Shown: piece by piece, positions 52,855-61,943 of the stretch
Layout of the letters: every line of letters begins with the position of its first letter
How positions within the stretch are numbered: position 1 is the first letter of the stretch
Source of the DNA: an uncultured Tenacibaculum sp.
GTDB lineage: Bacteria; Bacteroidota; Bacteroidia; Flavobacteriales; Flavobacteriaceae
Assembly: GCA_947492185.1 (NCBI GenBank)
Contig: CANLMR010000002.1
Span: 372,001 to 436,000 of the forward strand
Length of the DNA stretch: 64,000 nt
Direction: 5' to 3'
Notes under the pieces: model-generated
The model's input: the letters and a program-made list of their open reading frames with translations, nothing else
What the model was told of the DNA's origin: nothing
Database searches by the model: none
Position numbers and translations under genes: made by a program

Positions 52855-53068
52855 GTAAATTTAATTCATTTATTTATTATGAAATCAATCATGAAACCAT
52901 GTTTTTTTTATGAAAACCATAAAAAAGACTATTTTCAATATCGTTTTTTTATATTTTGTTCAAGAAAAAGTTGTTTTTTAATGTATTCAAACACAATGAT
53001 TTGAGAATTATAACATCTCATATTCTATTCGTAATTAAGATATTACTTTATTAATTCTAAAGATGAAA

Positions 53069-54055
53069 TTAATTTAAGTTGACCCAATTCATAAATTCTC
53101 TAAACACATTATTCCAATGTCTTTTTATGTTTCCTTCTTTTAATTTTTCATTAAAACTATGATCCAGGTTAGGATATACTTTAAATGTTAGGTTTTTTTT
53201 CTTATTCCTAATAAATTCAACAGGAATTAAATATGTCGACTCAACAGGAACAGAGGTGTCTTTTGCTCCCATTGCGACATATAAGGGTACAGAAATTTGC
53301 AATAAATTGTTAATTGGAGGTTCAGAAAAATTCGCCCATCTTTTGTATGGGTGGCCATACCAAGTCTTATCCAAAGCATCTTTATGCTCAATAATATCTT
53401 TATACTTAATTAATAACGAATCAATTTCCGCTAAACCTTCTTCTTCTGTCAATTTTCCCTCTAATACTTCTTTTCTTATAAATAACGGAAAGTCATACAA
53501 CTGAGAGTTTCCACTACCAGACCAAAAGCCTATATGAGTAATTTGCTTATTAATTGTTCCTAACTTAGCTACTACATCACTACCTTCAGAATGACCAATT
53601 ACTACTATTTTTTTAGCATTTGAAAGGTAATTTAAAGTAATATCTTTAATTACTTTATGAACTTGTTGAGCTCTATAATTCAATGATAAATTATCTGAAT
53701 ATTCTTCTGAAGGTTCAAATTCATCACTTGAATCGTGGCAAAAAACTACTCCTCTTTTAGAGATTATAACAAAAGCATAAGATTCTGGAATTGTTTTCAA
53801 GTTAAAAGGTACACTGCTCCCTCTGAATCGTTTACCATCTTTTTTAAAAAACTCATAGAATGGTTTAGAATTTGACCCATGTATAAATATTAAAACATTT
53901 TTCTTGTTCTTTAATCCTCCGGGAGCGTATACATGATAATTTATCATGTCATTTTTGTCAATAATCTTAAAATGATTGAACATTTTAAATTCATCACACT
54001 GTGCAATTATTGCACTACTAAAAAGCATCGATAAAGTAACTATCCAAAATTTCAT
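53069..54055 (-). CDS. exported alpha/beta hydrolase
   Basis: A 328-residue protein with a signal peptide (MKFWIVTLSMLFSSAIIAQ) and an alpha/beta hydrolase fold. The oxyanion loop is FIHGSNSKP, the nucleophile Ser156 is in GHSEGS, the acid is probably Asp in GAKDTSVP, and the base His is in LDHSF near the C-terminus. It probably hydrolyses an ester or peptide bond in the periplasm. The gene starts 5 bases after the stop of the lipoprotein gene, so the two form an operon. Confidence 0.85.
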   Translation of the reverse strand: MKFWIVTLSMLFSSAIIAQCDEFKMFNHFKIIDKNDMINYHVYAPGGLKNKKNVLIFIHGSNSKPFYEFFKKDGKRFRGSSVPFNLKTIPESYAFVIISKRGVVFCHDSSDEFEPSEEYSDNLSLNYRAQQVHKVIKDITLNYLSNAKKIVVIGHSEGSDVVAKLGTINKQITHIGFWSGSGNSQLYDFPLFIRKEVLEGKLTEEEGLAEIDSLLIKYKDIIEHKDALDKTWYGHPYKRWANFSEPPINNLLQISVPLYVAMGAKDTSVPVESTYLIPVEFIRNKKKNLTFKVYPNLDHSFNEKLKEGNIKRHWNNVFREFMNWVNLN

Positions 54056-54060
54056 GATTT

Positions 54061-54621
54061 TTATTGTTCGTTAGCTCTTTTTACTTCTTTTAAGTTTTTT
54101 ATAGACTCTTGCAGTTCGCGTTTAGCTCTTTCTAATCTACTTTCTGCACGTGCAACTGTATTAACTCTTCTATTATAAAAGCTGTGTCTTTTATGAGATG
54201 AAATATATTCTTGTAAATCTTCTCCTAATCTTTTAATTCGTTTATTGAATTTTCCTGTAGACAATTCTTTATCAACAAAAATTGACAATCTATTTTTATT
54301 CAAACTACATTCGAATAAAACATCTCCTCTTTGCAAAATTTCCCATTCTAGCTTATTACCTTTCTTTCGCAATTTGATTCCATCTAAAGCATCTAATAAA
54401 ATATTCTCAACTCCCTCTCTTTTAGATGAATGAAATTTTGAACGAAACTTATAACTACCATTAGAATCTGAAACACTAGTAGAGCTACTTCCTTTTGATG
54501 AAGATGTTACTAGTTCTGTATGTGAATTAGGAGTTGTAGGAGGAGTTGGGACCTCAGGTGATTGTGCACAAGCAGTTAATGTAATTAAAACTGAAGCAAT
54601 TGTTAATCTTAGTAATTTCAT
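54061..54621 (-). CDS. lipoprotein, function unknown
   Basis: A 186-residue lipoprotein (signal MKLLRLTIASVLITLTAC, lipidated Cys18). A Pro/Thr/Ser-rich linker (about 22-57, with PEVPTPPTTPNS) joins it to a compact middle domain (FRSKFHSSKREGVENILLDA and RGDVLFECSLNKNRLSIFV). The C-terminal ~35 residues form a charged helix (ESRLERAKRELQESIKNLKE). No family is recognised. It is upstream of and coupled to the alpha/beta hydrolase gene, and downstream of the two-component system genes on the same strand. Confidence 0.7.
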   Translation of the reverse strand: MKLLRLTIASVLITLTACAQSPEVPTPPTTPNSHTELVTSSSKGSSSTSVSDSNGSYKFRSKFHSSKREGVENILLDALDGIKLRKKGNKLEWEILQRGDVLFECSLNKNRLSIFVDKELSTGKFNKRIKRLGEDLQEYISSHKRHSFYNRRVNTVARAESRLERAKRELQESIKNLKEVKRANEQ

Positions 54622-54723
54622 GATATTTATTTTTAAGTTTATACCTCAAAATTACAATGATAACTTTTTTAAAACGATATTATACAGAGCATTAACTCAT
54701 GATTAACCGTTAATAAAGTTTTG

Positions 54724-55416
54724 TTAACTTATTTTAAACTCTAACCCAATTCCTCTTGAGCTTTCTATTGAAATAGATGTATCTTTTTTAAAATATTTAC
54801 GAAGTCTACTTATAAAAACATCCATGCTTCTTCCTGAAAAATAGTCTTCGTTTTTCCAAACCTCTTTTAATATTTCTTCTCTTTTTAACATTTGATTTTT
54901 ATGCTCAAATAAGAAAATTATAAGGTTTGCTTCTTTTTCTGTTAATTGTTGAACCTCTGCTTCAAATACTAGTTCTAATCTTCTTTGATTAAAAGTGTAT
55001 CCTCCTATACTAATGGATTCCTCATTAATTATTCTGGAAGTTGTATTATTTGATCTTTTGATTATATTTTTCAACCGTAGAACTAGTTCATCAGCATCAA
55101 AAGGTTTTACTATATAATCATCTGCTCCTAATTTCAATCCTTTAATTTTATCTTCTTTCAACTTTCTCGCTGTTAAGAACACAAAAGGAATTTCTGGGTT
55201 TTCATTTATAATATCTTCAGCTAAAGTGAATCCGTCTTTTTTAGGCATCATTACATCCAGAACGCAAATATGGAAGTTATTTTGTTTAAAAACTTTTAAT
55301 GCTTCTTCTCCATCTTTTACCCAACAAACTCTGTAACCAGACATTTGTAAATATTGTTGCAATAGATTTCCAAAATCCAAATCATCTTCTGCTAATAAAA
55401 TATGATACTTTTCCAT
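54724..55416 (-). CDS. OmpR-family response regulator
   Basis: A 230-residue DNA-binding regulator. The receiver domain has the acidic pair Asp11/Asp12, the phosphorylated Asp54 in CVLDVMMP, a conserved Thr in FLTAR and Lys in YIVKPF. A winged-helix OmpR-type domain follows (LTEKEANLIIFLFEHKNQML; FSGRSMDVFISRLRKYF). It is preceded by its kinase gene with an 8-base gap, so the pair is co-transcribed. It resembles the RprY type of Bacteroidota. Targets are not known. Confidence 0.94.
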   Translation of the reverse strand: MEKYHILLAEDDLDFGNLLQQYLQMSGYRVCWVKDGEEALKVFKQNNFHICVLDVMMPKKDGFTLAEDIINENPEIPFVFLTARKLKEDKIKGLKLGADDYIVKPFDADELVLRLKNIIKRSNNTTSRIINEESISIGGYTFNQRRLELVFEAEVQQLTEKEANLIIFLFEHKNQMLKREEILKEVWKNEDYFSGRSMDVFISRLRKYFKKDTSISIESSRGIGLEFKIS

Positions 55417-55424
55417 TTTCGTAA

Positions 55425-56807
55425 TTATTTCAACGGTAATACAATTGTAAATGAAGTTCCTTTTCCTTTTTCACTTTCGACTTGAATAGAACCACCATGT
55501 GCTTTAATTATCTGATGACTATAATATAGACCTAAACCTAGCCCTTTCACGTTATGTACGTCTTTATTTTCTACTCTAAAAAACTTATTAAAAATTAATT
55601 TTTGATTCTTTTTTGAAATCCCTATTCCATTATCCTGAATTTTCAACTGCCAGTTTTCATTATTAATTTTCGATTGCACTGCAATTTTGTTAGTCCCATA
55701 TTTAACAGCATTTTCTAGGATGTTTACAATTGCGGTTGTCATATAAAATCTATCCAAATTTAATTTCAAATTTTCACTAGAAATCATTCTTTTTAAAGTT
55801 ACTTTATCCTTATGCGAGACTTCAAAATCATTCAAAATTTCAGAAATAAAATCAGTGCTATTAAATTTATGTTTTTCTAAAACAAGCTCTTCATACCCTA
55901 AACTATTATTCAATACCTGATCTATTAGTTTTTGTAGACGAACATTTTGTCTCTCTATAGTACTTATAGTGCTTTTCATTATAGGAGATATCTGTTCTTG
56001 CTTTTTAAGAATTTTAGTAGCTAAACCAAGAGTAGCCAATGGAGTCTTTAACTCGTGAGTAATATTATTTACAAAATCAGTTTTAATATCGGCTATCTTC
56101 TTTTGAGTAATTAAATTTTTAATGGAATAATAAAACAAACCAATTACAAATAAGAAAATACAAAAAGAAAAAATCAATAACCCTCTCATTTCCTTTAAAA
56201 TAATTCTATTCCAACCATCAATATTCATATAATTAATAGTTTTAAAAACTACATCATAGTCTCCTTTTTTTAGCTCTCCTTTTATTTTCTTTTCAAAGGT
56301 TCTATTAGTTTCCCAAGTTGAAGTTCCTAAACGTAATTCTGGATCATTTTTAAAATCATATCCAACTAATTTTAAATTAGTGGTAGTATTATTAAAATAT
56401 ATGGTATCACTTTTTAAGCTATCTACTAAAACCAAACTTTGCAAGGTTTTATGGTATTTTAAATCATAACCTAAATCTTTTGATCTTATCTCTTTTTCAT
56501 ATTCTTTAATAAAATTTGGATTTAAAGAATCATTTATCTTTTGTAATCTATTTAATAACTTCTGCTTAGAAAGCATACGAAGACTATACTTATCTAAATC
56601 TTTTAAAAAAACACTAGAAATAGCATCACCAATAGAATCTATAGGTGTACCATAACTCCCTATTTTACCAACAACTTTACTTGTTTTGTCTATAAAAGCT
56701 TGCTTTCTTAAGGCATATGTGTTTTGAATTAATTGGGCTTGAATTAAAGATAAAGCTATTAAACCAATAATAGAAGCTATAATAAGAAGTATTATTTTTC
56801 TTGACAT
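55425..56807 (-). CDS. membrane sensor histidine kinase
   Basis: A 460-residue kinase. There are two membrane helices: one at the N-terminus (IILLIIASIIGLIALSL) and one near residues ~208-226 (LLIFSFCIFLFVIGLFYY). They flank a periplasmic sensor of about 180 residues. The phospho-accepting His251 is in NITHELKTPL. The ATPase shows the N box ILENAVKYG, the G1 box DNGIGIS and the G2 box GLGLGLYYS. It is the RprX-like partner of the downstream response regulator. The signal is unknown; envelope stress is plausible. Confidence 0.93.
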   Translation of the reverse strand: MSRKIILLIIASIIGLIALSLIQAQLIQNTYALRKQAFIDKTSKVVGKIGSYGTPIDSIGDAISSVFLKDLDKYSLRMLSKQKLLNRLQKINDSLNPNFIKEYEKEIRSKDLGYDLKYHKTLQSLVLVDSLKSDTIYFNNTTTNLKLVGYDFKNDPELRLGTSTWETNRTFEKKIKGELKKGDYDVVFKTINYMNIDGWNRIILKEMRGLLIFSFCIFLFVIGLFYYSIKNLITQKKIADIKTDFVNNITHELKTPLATLGLATKILKKQEQISPIMKSTISTIERQNVRLQKLIDQVLNNSLGYEELVLEKHKFNSTDFISEILNDFEVSHKDKVTLKRMISSENLKLNLDRFYMTTAIVNILENAVKYGTNKIAVQSKINNENWQLKIQDNGIGISKKNQKLIFNKFFRVENKDVHNVKGLGLGLYYSHQIIKAHGGSIQVESEKGKGTSFTIVLPLK

Positions 56808-56897
56808 CTTTCAAAAATAACACGACTTTTTAACATTTGTAGACTTATCGTTTCCATTAACCTTGTATTAACATAAAAATTTGATCATTTGATTTAA

Positions 56898-56905
56898 TAT
56901 CTTTG
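56898..56905 (+). promoter_or_regulatory. TAnnTTTG promoter box of the helicase gene
   Basis: TATCTTTG matches the -7 consensus; the start would be near 56912, 31 bases before the ATG. The upstream TTTG copies are not at ideal spacing. Confidence 0.45.
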
Positions 56906-56942
56906 ACCAGAAACAATACATCTTTTATATCAAAAACTTGCT

Positions 56943-59570
56943 ATGATATTTGAAAAACTGAGATTTAAATTACAATGGAGACCATATCAAGCAACTGTTC
57001 TTAGTAATTTCTCTGACCATATTGAAGATAATCATTTTCATATTGTGGCCCCTCCAGGATCTGGTAAGACGATTCTTGGTCTTGAAATTGTAAAAAGATT
57101 AAATAAGAAAACATTAGTTCTTGCTCCTACTCTAACCATTAGAAATCAATGGGAAAACAGGTTACAAACATTTTTTACTAAAAATCAAGATTTTAAAAAT
57201 TTTTCGTTTGATTTAAAATCACCTTCAGATATAACATTTTCAACCTACCAAGCATTACATAGCTTTTTTAAAACTTTTGAAAATGTAGAAGATTATTATG
57301 CCTTTTTTAAAAAACATGAAATTGAAGTTTTATTATTAGATGAAGCCCATCATCTAAAAAATGCTTGGTGGAAATGTTTGTATGATTTAAAAGAACAACA
57401 TTTACAAACTGTTGTTGCCTTAACTGCTACTCCACCATATGATAGCGATAAGTCTGAAATTATAAAATACTTTAATTTATGTGGTGAAATAGATGATGAA
57501 ATAGTAATTCCGGACTTGGTAAAAGAAAAGAATTTAGCACCTCATCAAGATTTAATTTATTTCTCCAAACCAGAATCAGAAGAATCTATATACATTACTA
57601 ATTTCAGAGCGCAAATTAATGCTTTCGTAGACTCACTATTAAAAAACCACAAGCTTATTAAACTGATACATAATCATCGTTTTTTTAAGTTTACAGTAAA
57701 TTATCTTGAGGAAATATATAAAAACCCTGATTACTTTTCTTCTATTCTAATCTTTTTAAAATCAATGAACATTATCATTAATCATGATAAATTAAAAATT
57801 CTTGGTTTTGACGATGCTGAAAATGTTGAGTTTCCAGAGATTTCTCATCAATGGATTGAAATTTTATTACAAGGCATTCTAGTAACAGATAGACAGAACC
57901 TAGAAGAACATGAATCTTTTTTATCTGAATTAGAAAAAGAACTTAGGAAACTATCTGTATTTAGCAGAAACAAAGTAAACCTTAAAGGAGATGAATTCAT
58001 TTATAAATCTTTAAGCAATAGTCCCAGTAAATTAAAAAGTATTATTTCTATTGTTCGTCAAGAGCAAAAAAACCTAAAAGAAGATTTACGATGTGTTATC
58101 CTGACTGATTATATTAGAAAAGAATATTTAAACACACCGACAGAAAAAGTTGACACAATAGATAAAATTGGTGTGATTCCTATTTTCTTGCAATTAAAAA
58201 ATCTCATTTTTTTCCCTAAAGCACTAGCTGTTTTATCCGGTTCTATTGTAATTATTCATCATTCTTTAATAGAACAAATTGAACTTATAGATAATATTGA
58301 CAATTTTACTTTTTCTTATTTAGAATCAGATGAAAACTATGTAATTGTAAATAACAAATCTTCTAGTTCTAAAAATATTGTTGAAGTAATTACTAAGTTA
58401 TTTGAACTAGGTCATATTAAGGTACTTATTGGTACAAAATCTTTATTAGGTGAAGGTTGGGATGCTCCATCAATAAATAGCTTAATATTAGCTTCTTTTG
58501 TTGGTTCTTTCGTAACTTCAAATCAAATGAGAGGAAGGGCTATAAGAATTAATCCTACAAACCCAAATAAAGTTGGTTTAATTTGGCATTTAGCTTGTAT
58601 TGATCCTACTGAAGAAAATGGTGGAAAAGACCTCGAATTGTTGTCGAGAAGATTTGGTTCTTTTTTAGGAGTTACAAATAATAATGATTCAACAATTAAA
58701 AACGGAATATCAAGACTCAATTTACCTGATAAAATTTTTGCTAACGATATAGAAAGTTTAAATTTAAAAACAATAGCGTTATCGGAAAATCGAAATAGTA
58801 TTGTAAGAAAATGGGAAAATTCTATTTTTAATGGTAAAAAGATATACGATGAAATTACATTAATTAATCCAAGAAAAAGAAAAACCAAATCAACAGGGTT
58901 AGATTATTTAAATGCTTTTTTATATAGCTTTGGTGAAACATCTTTAGTATTAGGCATGCTTATAACTTATATTGGTTTAAGCTTTTATATTGATGATCAA
59001 AAAATCTTAACCATTTTATATATATCTATTTTCAGTATATTTTTATGGTTGGTTTTTAATCTGTACAAAAATGTTAAGAGTTATGTAAAATATGGACTAA
59101 TAGATATCAGAGTTCATAAAATTGCTGAAGCTGTTTTAGACACTATGTTTGAATTAAAAATTATTACCTCTGATCATAAGAAAGTAAAATTAAAAACAAA
59201 ACTTAAAGGAAAAGGAGAAGTAGGAATAACTATTTATGGAGCTAGTAGATTTGAAAGTAAAACATTTATTAAATTATTAAATGAAATTCTACAACCTATT
59301 GATAATCCTAAATATCTTTTAAGAGAATATAAAAAATCTTGGCTTACTCGTAAATTTAAGGAATATAAATTCTCTACAGTTCCTGAACTTTTTAGTGGAC
59401 ATAAGAAGAAAGCTAATATTTTTCTGAAACATTGGAATAATAGAGTTAGCCTTGCTAATATAATTTATACTAGAAACCTTAGTGGAAGAAAGCAATTACT
59501 AAAAGCCAGACTTCAAAAAATTAAAATCCGTAATAGAACAATAGTTAAAAAAAATATGATTTGGAAATAA
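56943..59570 (+). CDS. superfamily 2 DEAD/DEAH-type helicase with C-terminal membrane helices
   Basis: An 875-residue protein. The helicase core has Walker A APPGSGKT (36-43), the DEAH box DEAHH (133-137), motif III TATPP (161-165) and motif VI QMRGRAIR (528-535), with LIGTKSLLGEGWDAP just before. About 300 residues of unrecognised sequence separate motif III from the second RecA-like domain. Two hydrophobic helices follow (about 664-682 and 688-706, around LGMLITYIGLSFYI and ILTILYISIFSIFLWLVF). A basic soluble tail of ~165 residues completes it. The core resembles restriction or UvrB-like helicases, but I know no family with this membrane tail. Monocistronic. Confidence 0.85.
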   Translation: MIFEKLRFKLQWRPYQATVLSNFSDHIEDNHFHIVAPPGSGKTILGLEIVKRLNKKTLVLAPTLTIRNQWENRLQTFFTKNQDFKNFSFDLKSPSDITFSTYQALHSFFKTFENVEDYYAFFKKHEIEVLLLDEAHHLKNAWWKCLYDLKEQHLQTVVALTATPPYDSDKSEIIKYFNLCGEIDDEIVIPDLVKEKNLAPHQDLIYFSKPESEESIYITNFRAQINAFVDSLLKNHKLIKLIHNHRFFKFTVNYLEEIYKNPDYFSSILIFLKSMNIIINHDKLKILGFDDAENVEFPEISHQWIEILLQGILVTDRQNLEEHESFLSELEKELRKLSVFSRNKVNLKGDEFIYKSLSNSPSKLKSIISIVRQEQKNLKEDLRCVILTDYIRKEYLNTPTEKVDTIDKIGVIPIFLQLKNLIFFPKALAVLSGSIVIIHHSLIEQIELIDNIDNFTFSYLESDENYVIVNNKSSSSKNIVEVITKLFELGHIKVLIGTKSLLGEGWDAPSINSLILASFVGSFVTSNQMRGRAIRINPTNPNKVGLIWHLACIDPTEENGGKDLELLSRRFGSFLGVTNNNDSTIKNGISRLNLPDKIFANDIESLNLKTIALSENRNSIVRKWENSIFNGKKIYDEITLINPRKRKTKSTGLDYLNAFLYSFGETSLVLGMLITYIGLSFYIDDQKILTILYISIFSIFLWLVFNLYKNVKSYVKYGLIDIRVHKIAEAVLDTMFELKIITSDHKKVKLKTKLKGKGEVGITIYGASRFESKTFIKLLNEILQPIDNPKYLLREYKKSWLTRKFKEYKFSTVPELFSGHKKKANIFLKHWNNRVSLANIIYTRNLSGRKQLLKARLQKIKIRNRTIVKKNMIWK

Positions 59571-59574
59571 ACTA

Positions 59575-60477
59575 TTAAACCCAAGCTTTAGGTTCAGCTA
59601 ATACTTCTATCAATTTAGCTTCTTCAGTATCTTTTTCAGGAATGTGATTGTATTTCCATTGTACTGTAGGCGGTAAACTCATTAAAATACTTTCAATTCT
59701 TCCATTAGTTTTTAATCCAAATAATGTTCCTCTATCGTGAACTAAGTTGAATTCAACATATCTACCTCTTCTTACTTCTTGCCAATCCTTATGTTCTTTA
59801 GTATATTCTATCGTTTTTCTTCTAAGCACTATTGGAACATAACTTTGTAAAAAACTATTTCCTACTTCAGTAACAAAATCATAACGATCTTGCATAGAAA
59901 AATCATTCGTTTCTTTTAAGTAATCAAAAAACAAACCTCCTATTCCTCTAGCTTCATTTCTATGTGTATTCCAAAAATAATTATCACAAGTTTCTTTATG
60001 CTTTGGATAAAAATCTTTGTGATGCTTATCGCAAGCTTCTTTACAAACTGTATGAAAATGAATTGCATCATCATCAAAAAGATAGTACGGAGTTAAATCT
60101 TGTCCTCCACCAAACCATTGCGTTACTATTTCTCCCTTTTCATTATACATTTCAAAATAACGCCAATTTGCATGTACAGTAGGTACAAATGGATTTTTAG
60201 GATGTAAAACTAAACTTAAACCACATGCAAAAAAATTACCCGTATCAACTTTAAACTGCTTTCTTAAGACTTCAGGCAATTCTCCATGAACAGCAGATAC
60301 ATTAACACCTCCTTTTTCAAATACATTTCCGTTTTCTATAACACGAGTTCTTCCGCCTCCACCTTCAGGTCTTTTCCATAAATCTTCTTGAAAAGTAGCC
60401 TTACCATCTATCTTTTCTAACTCACTAGTTATTGTGTCTTGTAATTGTAGAATATATGCGTAGAATTGATCTTTCAT
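59575..60477 (-). CDS. hemF: oxygen-dependent coproporphyrinogen III oxidase
   Basis: A 300-residue enzyme that converts coproporphyrinogen III to protoporphyrinogen IX in heme synthesis, using oxygen. Family blocks are GGGGRTRV, FACGLSLVLHPKNPFVPT, HANWRYFEM, GGGQDLTPYY and a C-terminal YVEFNLVHDRGTLFGLKT with LMSLPP. Length matches HemF of other Gram-negatives. It lies in a minus-strand cluster with hemE and hemL. It converges on the helicase gene with a 4-base gap and no terminator seen. Confidence 0.96.
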   Translation of the reverse strand: MKDQFYAYILQLQDTITSELEKIDGKATFQEDLWKRPEGGGGRTRVIENGNVFEKGGVNVSAVHGELPEVLRKQFKVDTGNFFACGLSLVLHPKNPFVPTVHANWRYFEMYNEKGEIVTQWFGGGQDLTPYYLFDDDAIHFHTVCKEACDKHHKDFYPKHKETCDNYFWNTHRNEARGIGGLFFDYLKETNDFSMQDRYDFVTEVGNSFLQSYVPIVLRRKTIEYTKEHKDWQEVRRGRYVEFNLVHDRGTLFGLKTNGRIESILMSLPPTVQWKYNHIPEKDTEEAKLIEVLAEPKAWV

Positions 60478-60497
60478 GCTTATTTATAATTGAGCGA

Positions 60498-60505
60498 CAA
60501 AAGTA
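60498..60505 (-). promoter_or_regulatory. TAnnTTTG promoter box of hemF
   Basis: On the minus strand TACTTTTG matches the -7 consensus; the start would be near 60491, 14 bases before the ATG. So hemF can be transcribed apart from the upstream genes. Confidence 0.5.
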
Positions 60506-60521
60506 CTCATTCTTGTATTTT

Positions 60522-61250
60522 TTACTGAATTTTTTTCATGGTTTCTGTAGTTGCAGCTGTTACAGAAAAAGGCAGTACTAATACTACACCAATTATAGGT
60601 ATTAGTAAGAAAAGCATAAAAATTATACCATTTCCAATAGCTGTTCCTCTATTTCTCTTAACAAAGGTGACACTATCTTTATAACTATAATGGCGTTCTA
60701 AAGTATAATCCATATTTCCAAAGCCTGCATAATAAGCCTGAGTAAAGAACAATAAGATAGAAGAAAAAAGCCCAATCAATGGTATTAATCCTAGTAGTAA
60801 AATTAATAAGGTGAGTAACAACTCTCTCACTAAATTTCTAACACTGATTCTAATTCCTCTATTTAAAGATTCTGAAAATGTATTTTTTTTATGATCATGT
60901 TGTTTACCATAAAAATGCTCTTCAATTTTTAAAGAAACTGGACTCATAAAAGGAGAAGATAATGCTAAAACTATATGTTTATATAAAATAAACCCTATAG
61001 CAACAATTGCTATACCTCCAAAAAAATTCCCTATTGCTGTAAACGTTTGCTTTCCGAATTCCCAAGGCCATAATTTAGAAATATAATATCCTATATCATC
61101 TGATAAAAAATAAGTAAATGACCCTATTATTATTGCTGTTATAGCACTTATAATTACTGGAATAAAAAAATACTTCCACAATTTTAATTTTTTTATGATG
61201 CTTAAGGCATCAAAATATGCTTTGACAGCATTAATGGTTGATTGTATCAT
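60522..61250 (-). CDS. EI24/CysZ-like membrane protein
   Basis: A 242-residue inner-membrane protein from ATG 61250 (MIQSTINAVKAYFDALSII). An upstream frame to 61277 adds nine residues overlapping the terminator region. About four to five helices are visible. The N-terminal segment before the first helix and the LSSPFMSPVSLKIEE block fit the EI24/CysZ (DUF540) family, which includes sulfate-related membrane proteins. Its place in the heme cluster suggests an envelope or transport role, but none is shown. Confidence 0.8.
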   Translation of the reverse strand: MIQSTINAVKAYFDALSIIKKLKLWKYFFIPVIISAITAIIIGSFTYFLSDDIGYYISKLWPWEFGKQTFTAIGNFFGGIAIVAIGFILYKHIVLALSSPFMSPVSLKIEEHFYGKQHDHKKNTFSESLNRGIRISVRNLVRELLLTLLILLLGLIPLIGLFSSILLFFTQAYYAGFGNMDYTLERHYSYKDSVTFVKRNRGTAIGNGIIFMLFLLIPIIGVVLVLPFSVTAATTETMKKIQ

Positions 61251-61264
61251 AGCTATAAAAATAA

Positions 61265-61294
61265 AAACCTCTTTCAAAAGTAAGAAAGAGGTTT
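61265..61294 (-). terminator. terminator after the thioredoxin-like gene
   Basis: An 11-bp stem (AAACCTCTTTC with GAAAGAGGTTT) and an 8-base loop, with a short T run on the minus strand. It separates the TlpA-like gene from the EI24 gene. Confidence 0.75.
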
Positions 61295-61319
61295 GATTTA
61301 TTTCAAATAATATTTTGAA

Positions 61320-61919
61320 TTAATTCAATACTTGTTTTACAAAAGCTTCAAGTTCAGAGGCATTTTTTTCATTAGCTTCTTCACGTGTTACTGTTTTAGA
61401 AGGAATGGTAGCTCCTCTTTTTACAGCAACAAACTTTTTTGTTTTATCAATTAAATAAGCTGTAGGATAATCTAATTTATGAACAAAGCCACTAATATCT
61501 AAATTTCCTTTTGCTACTTTATCATTCTCTCCCGCAGGAATAAGAATTACTCTTGAATCAATTTTATTTTTAAATCTAGCAATCCTATCTTTCTTGTCCC
61601 AGAAAATCATTATAAATTGAACATCTTTATTATAGATATCAACAATTTCATTAATTGCTGGAATTTGACCGTGACAAGGTGCAGACCACCCAGCCGCAGC
61701 AATTAAAACTATAGGTTTCTTTATACTTTTTGTGCTTACAACCTTACCTTCATCTGTTGTAAAATCATAGTTTAACAAATAACTATCTTTAATACATTTA
61801 TCTATTAATTCTTCTGAAGACTTACCTGCACAACTATTTACTGCTTGATTGTAGTATTTTCTTTGTGCAAATACGCTTGTAGCAAGAATAATTAACAGAA
61901 ATGATACTAATCTTTTCAT
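61320..61919 (-). CDS. exported thioredoxin-fold protein with altered active site
   Basis: A 199-residue protein with a signal peptide (MKRLVSFLLIILATSVFAQ) and a TlpA/thioredoxin-like fold. The expected WCxxC reads WSAPC (Trp78, Ser79, Cys82), so the nucleophilic Cys is Ser and only the second Cys remains. The rest of the fold (HKLDYPTAYLIDKTKKFV, with the cis-Pro-type DYPT) is intact. It may bind, isomerise or chaperone rather than act as a normal thiol reductase. In Bacteroidota such genes lie near hem genes. Gap to hemE is 24 bases. Confidence 0.8.
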   Translation of the reverse strand: MKRLVSFLLIILATSVFAQRKYYNQAVNSCAGKSSEELIDKCIKDSYLLNYDFTTDEGKVVSTKSIKKPIVLIAAAGWSAPCHGQIPAINEIVDIYNKDVQFIMIFWDKKDRIARFKNKIDSRVILIPAGENDKVAKGNLDISGFVHKLDYPTAYLIDKTKKFVAVKRGATIPSKTVTREEANEKNASELEAFVKQVLN

Positions 61920-61943
61920 GGGAATTATTGTTTTGTTTTTTAT

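Noticed and set aside
52879..53004. Short frame of about 41 codons in the spacer before the E2 gene
   Set aside because: No start signal, no similarity recognised and a composition like random AT-rich DNA.
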